Source of the DNA: Macrothele yani
Taxonomy: Eukaryota > Arthropoda > Arachnida > Araneae > Macrothelidae
Direction: 5' to 3'
Assembly (NCBI GenBank): GCA_039090855.1
Contig: CM076999.1
Coordinates: 113,645,072-113,709,071 of the forward strand
Length of the DNA stretch: 64,000 bases
Both the position numbers and the translations under genes were made by a program. The notes beneath the pieces are model-generated. The model made no database searches and was not told the DNA's origin. It worked only from the letters and a program-made list of their open reading frames with translations. Of the stretch, positions 10,301 to 22,321 are shown piece after piece (position 1 is the stretch's first letter; each line of letters opens with the position of its first letter).

Positions 10301-13300
10301 GGAAAGAAAATGCCATGGTAACAAATAAAAAAATATTTATGAAAATAAAAATTACCGATGACAAATATATGGGTCAGTAGCTTTCATATAAAAAAAATCC
10401 TGAAAATCGCTCCAGTGCGTTGCGCTGGCAGATTGCGGAAAGAAAATGCCATGGTAACAAAAAAAGTATTTATGAAAATAAAAATTAGCGATGACAAATG
10501 TGTGGGTCAGTAGCTTTCATTTAAAAAAATCATGAAAATCCCTTCAGTGGGTGGCGCTGGCGGATTGTGCAAAGACAATGCCATGGTAAAAAAAAATATT
10601 TATGAAAATAAAAATTTGCGATGACAAATGTGTGGGTCAGTAGCTTTCATTTAAAAAAAATCATGAAAATCCCTTCAGTGGGTGGCGCTGGCGGATTGTG
10701 CAAAGACAATGCCATGGTAAAAAAATATTTATGAAAATAAAAATTAGCGATGACAAATGTGTGGGTCAGTAGCTTTCATTTTAAAAAAATCATGAAAATC
10801 GCTTTAGTGGGTGGCACTGGCGTATTGTGGAAAGAAATTGCTATGGTAACGAAAAAAATATTTATGAAAATAAAAATTAGCGATGACAAATATGTGGGTC
10901 AGTAGCTTTCATTTTAAAAAAATCCTGAAAATCGCTCCAGTGGATGGCGCCGGCAGATTGTGGAAAGAAATTTCCATGGTAACAAAAAAAAATATTTATG
11001 AAAATAAAAATTAGCGATGACAAATATGCGGGTCAGTAGCTTTCATTTACAAAAAAATCCTGAAAATCGCTCCAGTGCGTTGCGCTGGCGGATTGCGGAA
11101 ATAAAATGCCATGGTAACAAAAAAAATATTTATGAAAATAAAAATTAGCGATGACAAATGTGTGGGTCAGTAGCTTTCATTTAAAAAAATCATGAAAATC
11201 GCTTTAGTGGGTGGCACAGACGTATTGTGGAAAGAAATTGTTATGGTAACGAAAAAAATATTTGTGAAAATAAAAATTAGCGATGACAAATATGCGGGTC
11301 AGTAGCTTTCATTTAAAAAAAAATCCTGAAACTCGCTCCAGTGCGTGGCGCTGGCGGATTGCGGAAAGAAAATGCCATGGTAACAAACAAAAAAAATATT
11401 TATGAAAATAAAAATTACCGATGACAAATATATGGGTCAGTAGCTTTCATTTACAAAAAAATCCTGAAAATCGCTCCAGTGCGTTGCGCTGGCGGATTGC
11501 GGAAAGAAAATGCCATGGTAACAAAAAAATATTTATGAAAATAAAAATTAGCGATGTCAAATGTGTGGGTCAGTAGCTTTCATTTTAAAAAAATCATGAA
11601 AATCTCTTCAGTGGGTGGCGCTGGCGGATTGTGCAAAGAAAATGCCATGGTAAAAAAAAATATTTATGAAAATAAAAATTAGCGATGACAAATGTGTGGG
11701 TCAGTAGCTTTCATTTAAAAAGAAATCATGAAAATCGCTTTAGTGGGTGGCACTGGCGTATTGTGGAAAGAAATTGTTATGGTAACGAAAAAAATATTTG
11801 TGAAAATAAAAATTAGGGATGACAAATATGTGGGTCAGTAGCTTTCATTTAAAAAAAAATCCTGAAAATCGCTCCAGTGGATGGCGCCGGCGGATTGTGG
11901 AAAGAAATTTCCATGGTAACAAAAAAAAAAATATTTATGAAAATAAAAATTAGCGATGACAAATATGCGGGTCAGTAGCTTTCATTTAAAAAAATCCTGA
12001 AAATCGCTCCAGTGCGTTGCGCTGGCGGATTGCGGAAAGAAAATGCCATGGTAACAAAAAAAATATTTATGAAAATAAAAATTAGCGATGACAAATATAT
12101 GGGTCACTAGCTTTCATTTTTAAAACATCATGAAAATCCCTCCAGTGGGTGGCGCTGGCGGATTGTGGATAGAAACCGCCTTGTGTTTTTAATACATATT
12201 TTTTAACACATTTTAATTAGAACACATACCATGTCGACCAGGGCGATGTACATGAACATTCCTGCCGTTATTGCAAAAACCCAAGTAGTTGCAGAAGTCA
12301 CATTTCCCAAAGAAACACCAATGATCATACCACTGAAGCATAGTACAGAAGACAACCCGTTATAAAGCAGGGCTTGCTTCACTTTCATTCCAGTCTTCAA
12401 TAGCATGGCAAAGTCACCTGAAAAAAAAAAAAGAAACTTCTATGATCACCCCACTGAAACAAAGTACAGAAGACCTTGCGTTATAAAGCAGTGCTTGCTT
12501 CTCCATCATTGCCGTCTTTAATACATAGCGAAATCACCTGTAAAAAAATTAATTCCTCAATGCAAATAAGTCTCTTTTTCGCACACACAAATTAATTTTG
12601 AACTTAATGCTTACGCTTTTTGTCTTCCTCAAACAAAACCGAAATGCATACTCTGTACAAAAAAATAATAATGAACACCGAATGTTGCGAAAACCCTACA
12701 TTGTACGACGGAGTTCGGAGGTACAATGCGATGCCGAAAAAAGTGAGCACAAACTCTTCATTTCGATCCTTAACAAGTCGTGCAAAGAGGACAGTTTGTC
12801 TATTGACGTTTGGTACAATCGATTATTCGTACATTCCTAAGATCTGTCCAATGCCGGTTCCTCCAATGATAAAATCTTACCAACGGATATTTCAAAGAAA
12901 TAAATGAGGTACATATATATCATCATCATCATCATTGTCAACCATTATCAATCCAATGCTGGACGAAGGTCTACCCAAGTTTCCTCCACAACGGTCTGTC
13001 TTGTGCCAGTCTCCTCCATGTCACTCCCGCATATTTACGAATTTCATCCACCCATCTCCCATGTGGTCTTTTTCTGGGTCTTTTCCTGTCCCTTGGAATC
13101 CACCGAGAGAACAAGCTGGATTCAGGAGTGGCTACATCACAATAGATCATATCCACGTACTGAGAGAACTAATTGAAAGAGCGTGGGAATATGAACTTCC
13201 ATTGTGCATAGCTTTTATCGATTATGAAAAAGCCTTTGATTCGGTGAAACCATCAGCAGTTACCACGGCCCTGAAATCCTGCGGTATTGAAGATGCATAC

Positions 13301-16300
13301 ATTAATATTATTAATAACATCTATGAAAATGCAAGTGCAAAGATTCGGCTGTTTGAAAATACAACACACATAAAAATTGGAAAGGGAGTGAGACAAGGTG
13401 ACACCATATCTCCGAAGCTCTTTAATGCCACATTGGAAAATGTCTTTCAATCACTGAACTGGTAAAACAAAGGGATAAAGATTAATGGAGATTATCTAAC
13501 CCACCTTCGTTTTGCTGATGACGTAGTCATTTTTGCAACTACCCCATCAGAGCTGCAGAGTATGATCCAGGAACTTGCTGACAAGAGTAAAGAAGTGGGA
13601 TTAAAAATGAACTTTCAGAAGACAAAAGTGATGTTCAATGCTTTTACAAGAAATGAAGATTTATCGATTGATGGAGAAAAGCTGGAGATAACAGACACGT
13701 ACGTTTATCTTGAACAGCAGATATCAAGTGAGGGTCACATTGGTGAAGAAATTAATCGGCGTACAAAACTTGCCTGGAGAGCTTTTGGAAGAAACAGCAT
13801 AATTTTCAAGAGCAATATGCCATTATGTCTTAAAAGAAAAGTGTTTGATCAATGCATCCTTCCAGTGCTTACGTATGGTGCAGAGACGTGGACCTTAACT
13901 AAAAGAGACATACAAAGGCTGCAGACAACTCAAAGCAGCATGGAGAGGTGCATACTTGGTGTAACCAGGAGAAATAAGAAGAGGAACTCGTGGATCCGAA
14001 AAATGACGAGAGTGGAAGACATCATGATCAGAGTTAAATCCCTGAAATGGCAATGGGCTGGACATACTGCCAGAAGGACAGACCATAGATGCACAGCCGA
14101 AATTTTAGATTGGATTCCAAGGGACAGGAAAAGACATATATATATATATATATCATCATCATCATCATCATTGCCAACCATTATCAATCCACTGCTGGAC
14201 GAAGGTCTCCCCAAGTTTCCTCCACAACGGTCTGTCTTGTGCCAGTCTCCTCCATGTCACTCCCGCATATTTACGAATTTCATCCACCCATCTCCCATGT
14301 GGTCTTTTTCTGGGTCTTTTCCTGTCCCTTGGAATCCAATCTAAAATTTCGGCTGTCCATCTATGGTCTGTCCTTCTGGCAGTATGTCCAGCCCATTGCC
14401 ATTTCAGGGATTTAACCCTGATCATGATGTCTTCCACTCTCGTCATTTTTCGGATCCACGAGTTTCTCTTCTTATCTCTCCTGGTTATACCAAGCATGCA
14501 CCTCTCCATGCTTCTTTGAGTTGTCTGCAGCCTTTGTATGTCTCTTTTAGTTAAGGTCCACGTCTCTGCACCATACGTAAGCACTGGAAGGATGCATTGA
14601 TCAAACACTTTTCTTTTAAGACATAATGGCATATTGCTCTTGAAAATTATGCTGTTTCTTCCAAAAGCTCTCCAGGCAAGTTTTGTACGCCGATTAATTT
14701 CTTCATCAATGTGACCCTCACTTGATATCTGCTGTCCAAGATAAACATACGTGTCTGTTATCTCCAGCTTTTCTCCATCAATCGATAAATCTTCATTTCT
14801 TGTAAAAGCATTGAACATCACTTTTGTCTTCTGAAAGTTCATTTTTAATCCCACTTCTTTACTCTTGTCAGCAAGTTCCTAGATCATACTCTGCAGCTCT
14901 GATGGGGTAGTTGCAAAATGACTACGTCATCAGCAAAACGAAGGTGGGTTAGATAATCTCCATTAATCTTTATCCCTTTGTTTTCCCAGTTCAGTGATTG
15001 AAAGACATTTTCCAATGTGGCATTAAAGAGCTTCGGAGATATGGTGTCACCTTGTCTCACTCCTTTCCAATTTTTATGTGTGTTGTATTTTCAAACAGCC
15101 GAATCTTTGCACTTGCATTTTCATAGATGTTATTAATAATATTAATGTATGCATCTTCAATACCGCAGGATTTCAGAGCCGTGGTAACTGCTGATGGTTT
15201 CACCGAATCAAAGGCTTTTTCATAATCGATAAAAGCCATGCACAATGGAAGTTCATATTCCCTCGCTCTTTCAATTAGTTCTCTCAGTACGTGGATATGA
15301 TCTATTGTGCTGTAGCCACTCCTGAATCCAGCTTGTTCTCTCGGTTGAGCCATGTCCAGTGTTACCTTCAAGCGGTGTGAAAGAACTTTAGTGAAGATTT
15401 TATAAACCACTGATAGGAGGCTGATAGGTCTGTAGTTCCTGAGATCCTCAATGTCACCTTTTTTATGTAGCAGGATCATTGCAGCATTGTTCCAATCCTC
15501 AGGAATCTTCCCTTCATTAAGGCATCGAGTGAAAATTTTGGCGAGTACTGTTTCGATTTCTCCACTTGCTTCTTGTATGATGTCTATAGTAATTCCATCT
15601 TCTCCTGGAGCTTTCCCCGCTTCATGTTCTTGATTGCATGAGCAACTTCTGCTGGGAGGACTGGAAGAACTCTGGTACCTTTCATGATGTCTGGAGTACA
15701 TGTATCATCCCTTTCATATAATTTGGAGTAGAAATCTTTCACTCTTGTCAAAATTTCGCCTCTATTTCTTGTTATAGAACCATCTTCTTTTCTCAGAGCC
15801 ATAATCTGTTTTCTTCCCTTACTGAGATGTCCCTTTGCTATCTTAAGGCTTTGGTTGTTTTCAATTGCTTTCCTCAATAGCTCACAGTTGAATTTCCTTA
15901 CGTCTTCAGTGATACTTTTTCGTGTTGTCTTGCATAGCTCTATATATTCCACTTTGGAAGTCACATCTTCTTTAGTTGTCCTCATCTCTCTTCTTTTTTG
16001 CATCAACATTTTGGTTTTTCCTGATAATTTGTTCACATGCAACTTGTTCTTAGACCCAGCTAATTTTGTTGCTGTTTCCATAAGAGCTTTGGTTACTTTT
16101 CTGTTAACTTCCGAAATATCCACTTCTTCCGATGTTAGGCCTTCTAAAGCAGAGAATCTGTTCTTCAGTTCTAACTTGAAAGTATTATGGTGTTTTTTAA
16201 GGTTGGTTATGTCAATACATTTTGTTTGTCTTATGAGCTTGCCACGTTCCAGTTTAGTGTTAAGGTGCATCTTACATCTCACCAATCTATGGTCACTACC

Positions 16301-16657
16301 TGTGTTGAACTTGTTCAGCACACTGCAGTCTTCGATGACGAATTTTTTGTTACACATAATAAAATCAATTTCACTTGTCGTTCCAATGGGATGTCTCCAT
16401 GTCCATTTCCTGTGTGGCTTTTTCTTGAAGAAGGAGTTCAAGATGAAAAATCCTTCTGCCTCTGCAAACTCAACGAGAGTATTTCCACGCTGGTTTCTGT
16501 TGCCGTGACCGAATTTACCTACTGAAGTTTCATTCTGTTGCCGTTGCCCTATTTTTGCATTGAAATCTCCCATAATTATCTTCAAGTGCTGCTTACCTTT
16601 ATTATTTAGATGACGAATTTCCTCATAAAATTCTTCAATTTCTTCTTCAGGATGACT

Positions 16658-16702
<45 letters not shown>

Positions 16703-19700
16703 TAAGCACCCACCACAAGTCATCCTGAAGAAGAAATTGAAGAATTTTATGAGGAAATTCGTCATCTAAATAATAAAGGTAAGCAGCACTTGAAGATAAT
16801 TATGGGAGATTTCAATGCAAAAATAGGGCAACGGCAACAGAATGAAACTTCAGTAGGTAAATTCGGTCACGGCAACAGAAACCAGCGTGGAAATACTCTC
16901 GTTGAGTTTGCAGAGGCAGAAAGGTTTTTCATCATGAACTCCTTTTTCAAGAAAAAGCCACACAGGAAATGGACATGGAGACATCCAAATGGGACGACGA
17001 GTGAAATTGATTTTATTGTGTGTAACAAAAAATTCGTCATAGAAGACTGCAGTGTGCTAAACAAGTACAACACAGGTAGTGACCATAGATTGGTGAGATG
17101 TAAGATGCACCTCAACACTAAACTCGAACGTGGCAAGCTCGTAAGGCAAACAAAATGTATTGAAATAACCAACCTTAAAAAACACCATAATACCTTCAAG
17201 TTGGAACTGAAGAACAGGTTCTCTGCTTTAGAAGGCCTAACATCGGAAGAAGTGGATATTTCTGAAGTTAACAGAAAAGTAACCAAAGCTCTAATGGAAA
17301 CAGCAACAAAATTAGCTGGGTCTAAGAACAAATTGCATGTGAACAAATTATCAGGAAAATCCAAAATGTTGATGCAAAAAAGAAGAGTGATGAGGACAAC
17401 TAAAGAAGATGTGACTTCCAAAGTGGAATATATAGAGCTATGCAAGACAGTACGAAAAAGTATCACTGAAGACGTAAGGAAATTCAACTGTGAACTAGTA
17501 AGGAAAGCAATTGAAAACAACCAAAGCCTAAAGATAGCAAAGGGACATCTCAGTAAGTGAAGAAAACAGATTATGGCACTAAGAAAAGAAGATGGTTCTG
17601 TAACAAGAAATAGAGGCGGCATTTTGACAAGAGTGAAAGATTTCTACTCCAAATTATATGAAAGGGATGATACATGTACTCCAGACATCGTGAAAGGTAC
17701 CAGTACTAGAGTTCTTCCAGTCCTCCCAGCAGAAGTTGCACATGCAATCAAGAACATGAAGCGGGGAAAACCTCCAGGAGAAGAAGGAATTACTGTAGAC
17801 ATCATACAAGAAGCAAGTAGAGAAATCGAAACAGTACTCGCCCAAATTTTCACTCGATGCCTTAATGAAGGGAAAATTCCTGAGGATTGGAACAACGCTA
17901 CAATGATCCTGCTACATAAAAAAGGTGACATTGAGGATCTCAGGAACTACAGACCTATCAGCCTCCTATCAGTGGTTTATAAAATCTTCACTAAAGTTCT
18001 TTCACACCGTTTGAAGGTAACACTGGACATGGCTCAACCGAGAGAACAAACTGGATTCAGGAGTGGCTACAGCACAATAGATCATATCTACGTACTGAGA
18101 GAACTAATTGAAAGAGCTACGAAATATGAACTTCCATTGTGCATGGCTTTTATCGATTATGAAAAAGCCTTTGATTCGGTGAAACCATCAGCAGTTACAA
18201 TGGCTCTGAAATCCTGCGGAATTGAAGATGCATACAATAATATTATTAATAACATCTATTAAAATGCATGTGCAAAGATTCGGCTGTTTGAAAATACAAC
18301 ACACATAAAAATTGGAAAGGGAGTGAGACAAGGTGACACCATATTTCTGAAGCACTTTAACGCCACGTTGGAAAATGTCTTTCAATCACTGAACTGGGAA
18401 AACAATGGGATAAAGATTAATGGGGGTTATCTAACCCACCTTCATTTTGCTGATGACGTAGTTATTTTTGCAACTACCCCATCAGAGTTGCATTGTATGA
18501 TCCAGGAACTTGCTGGCAAGAATAAAGAAGTGGGATTAAATATTAACTTTCAGAAGACAAAAGTGATGTTCAATGCTTTTACAAGAAATGAAGATTTATC
18601 GATTGATGGAGAAAAGCTGGAGATAACAGACACGTACGTTTATCTTGAACAGCAGATATCAAGTGAGGGTCACATTGATGAAGAAATTAATCGGCGTACA
18701 AAACTTGCCTGGAGAGCTTTTGGAAGAAACAGCATAATTTTCAAGAGCAATATGCCATTATGTCTTAAAAGAAAAGTGTTTGATCAATGCATCCTTCCAG
18801 TGCTTACGTATGGTGCAGAGACGTGGACCTTAACTAAAAGAGACATACAAAGGCTGCAGACAACTCAAAGTAGCATGGAGAGGTGCATGCTTGGTGTAAC
18901 CAGGAGAGATAAGAAGAGGAACTCGTGGATCCGAAAAATGACAAGAGTGGAAGACATCATGATCAGAGTAAAATCCCTGAAATGGCAATGGGCTGGACAT
19001 ACTGCCAGAAGGACAGACCATCGATGGACAGCCGAAATTTTAGATTGGATTCCAAGGGACAGGAAAAGACCCAGAAGAAAACCACATGAGAGATGGGTGG
19101 ATGAAATTCGAAAGTATGCGGGAGGGACATGGAGGAGACTGGCTAAACACAGACAATAACGGCCGCAAACACAGACCGTTGTGGAGGAAACTTAAGGAGA
19201 CCTTCGTCCAGCAGTGGATTGATAATGGTTGACAATGATGATGATGATATATATATATACACTGCTGGCCACCCAAAATGCAACACCAAGATGGAAGCAT
19301 CCGACTGGCCTGAAATTCACAGCTTGCGTTACCCGCGAGAGGACATGCAAACGATTAGCATTGCAGGGCATATGCAAATCATGTGCGCCCGGCACGCCAC
19401 CGAGAAGCACTATAAAGAGGGTGCACAGAAGGCTAGGTGTAAGTAGTGGAAGTGTGTTGTGCTGCCGGACCTGTGCGGGAGAAGCTTCCTGATGCCTCGT
19501 CGCAGAATACGACAGTCATTCCAGCACATTTCGGAGTTCGACAGAGGACGAATAGTGGCTTATCGTGACAGGGATTTATCGTACCGAGAAATCGGCGCCC
19601 GTGTGGGACGACATTCATGGCCACAGTGAGCCGAGTATGGATTCGGTGGGTGCAGGAGGGACGAACGGACCGACGTGGGTGATCGCCGCTTCCGCGGCAC

Positions 19701-20668
19701 ACCACCTGACGAGAGCACCGGCATGTTGTGCGGCGGGCATTGACGGCTAGCACCGCCACATCACGAACGTTAGCGCAGGAATTAGGGTGTGTTGCGCAAC
19801 AACCTGTGTCAGCACGTACCGTTCGACGTCGTCTGCAGGAGCGGGGACTTGTCGCACGGCGCCCATTGCTACGATTACCAATGACGTTACACCACCGGCG
19901 AGTGCGGTGGCAGTGGGCCGTTGAGCGCCACACGTGGACTACGGAATGGCACGACATTGTCTTGACCGACGAATCCCGCTTCTGCCTGCAACACCACGAT
20001 GGTCGGATCCGCGTGTGGCGGCACCGCGGCGAGAGACTGTATGCCGCCCGCATTATGCATCGCCATACCGGTCCGTCGCCTGGCGTTATGGTTTAGGGCG
20101 CAATTGGATATGACACCCGCACGCCTCTGGTACGCATCGCCGGTACACTCAAAAGCCACCGCACCATCTCCGACGATTTGGAGCCTGTAGTCCTCCCTTA
20201 CCTGCAGGACCTGCCAGCGGCCACGTTTCAACAGAACAATGCGCCCCCGCACGTGACAGGCTTCGTGCAACAATTCTTCACGGCCCACCAGGTATCACTG
20301 CTGCCTTGGCCCGCCTGTTCTCCCGATATGTCGCCCATCGAACACGTCTGGTCGCTGATAGGCGACCGAGTGGCCCGGCAAGCACCACCCGCGGCTACGC
20401 CTGATGTTCTGTGGCAACGTGTGGAAGCAGCCTGGACAGACATACCCCAAGCCCATATCCAAAGCCTCTTTCGTTCGATGCCGCGGTGTTTAGCGGCCGT
20501 TATTGCCAGCCATGTGGGGCCACACGAACTATTGATGTCTGCGTGTTCCGCAAGTAGCACGGGCCTGTAAACTCAATCGTTTCATCCTTGTATCTGTTGT
20601 TATGTGTTCAGTAAATCTGGCTTTGCTCTCTCGTGTCCTTCTTGGTGTTGTATTTTGGGTGTCCAGCA

Positions 20669-20714
<46 letters not shown>

Positions 20715-22286
20715 TATAAAGAAGATACCTAAGCAAAAAAATACATATATAATTTTGACTCACACCTAGTACAACATAGAAAAGGTTATGTATCTACCTG
20801 TGTGATCAAAAGGAAAAAAGATAAAAAAATAAAATAAAACAACTGAATGTAGAAGGTGTCGAGAATACTGAGCCTTGGCTTTATCAAGGACCAGCAAAAA
20901 CTCTGCATTTCTCACTTCCACAAAGACCTAGTTGGAAATGGGTTTCTGCAAGGCCATAGATGCAAGTAACATTCCCACCTAAAATAGTTTAAAATATATA
21001 TATAAGTCATGTCCTCCTTAGAGTTGCATGACCTAGCACTAGTTAACAATTTCGCTTGCATCCATTAACCTTCCTGGCCCGACCCATACTCTTCATCTGT
21101 TACTATTAAACAGAGAGAAGAAGATTAAAGAGAACTCAAGCTGTGAGAGTGACATAATAATTAGAAATGATTTTCAGCCATAACGAAATTCCAAGTTCGT
21201 TTGAGAGAGAATTTAAACCTGAAAAACAATGCAAAAGAAATCCAAATTTTACATTGCAATTAAAAAGGAAATGTTAATTTATAACGAACAGATTTTTGAA
21301 AGAAAACTTGAGTCTAAAACCCCCTACTCTACAACTTATGACAACACGAAAACGAGAATAAGTTAAAGATAATAATTAACTAAAGAAAACTTTGTGAAAG
21401 TTATATACCTTAAACAGTTAGTTGCAATATGTACAAATGCAACTAACTGTTGTACATATTGCAACTAACTGTTTAAGGTATATAACTTTCACAAAGTTTT
21501 CTTTAGTTAATTATTATCTTTAACTTATTCTCGTTTTCGTGTTGTCATAAGTTGTAGAGTAGGGGGTTTTAGACTCAAGTTTTCTTTCAAAAATCTGTTC
21601 GTTATAAATTAACATTTCCTTTTTAATTGCAATGTAAAATTTGGATTTCTTTGCATTGTTTTTCAGGTTTAAATTCTCTCAAACGAACTTGGAATTTCGT
21701 TATGGCTGAAAATCATTTCTAATTATTATGTCACTCTCAGCTTGAGTTCTCTTTAATCTTCTTCTCTCTGTTTAATAGTAACAGATGAAGAGTATGGGTC
21801 GGGCCAGGAAGGTTAATGGATGCAAGCGAAATTGTTAACTAGTGCTAGGTCATGCAACTCTAAGGAGGACATGACTTATATATATATTTTTTAAACTATT
21901 TTAGGTGGGAATGTTACTTGCATCTATGGCCTTGCAGAAACCCATTTCCAACTAGGTCTTTGTGGAAGTGAGAAAATGCAGAGTTTTTGCTGGTCCTTGA
22001 TAAAGCCAAGGCTCAGTATTCTCGACACCTTCTACATTCAGTTGTTTTATTTTATTTTTTTATCTTTTTTCCTTTTGATCACACAGGTAGATACATAACC
22101 TTTTCTATGTTGTACTAGGTGTGAGTCAAAATTATATATGTATTTTTTTGCTTAGGTATCTTCTTTATAGAATGTGAATTCTGAATTTTCAAAACTGCTG
22201 CGTTGCGCGTTTTGATTTTCAGGTTATTTTGCACCCTTCGTTTTAAATTCTAAAATTTTTTCCTTAGTCTTCAGTTTTGCTCTTTA

Positions 22287-22321
<35 letters not shown>

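Noticed and set aside
12598..12907. Two overlapping frames as a possible extra ZIP exon or gene
   Set aside because: No recognisable domain, no suitable splice borders, and exons on both sides already join in frame.
15855..16525. 217-aa plus-strand frame antisense to the RTE endonuclease
   Set aside because: Shadow of the minus-strand LINE ORF, also seen mirrored at 16867-17622.
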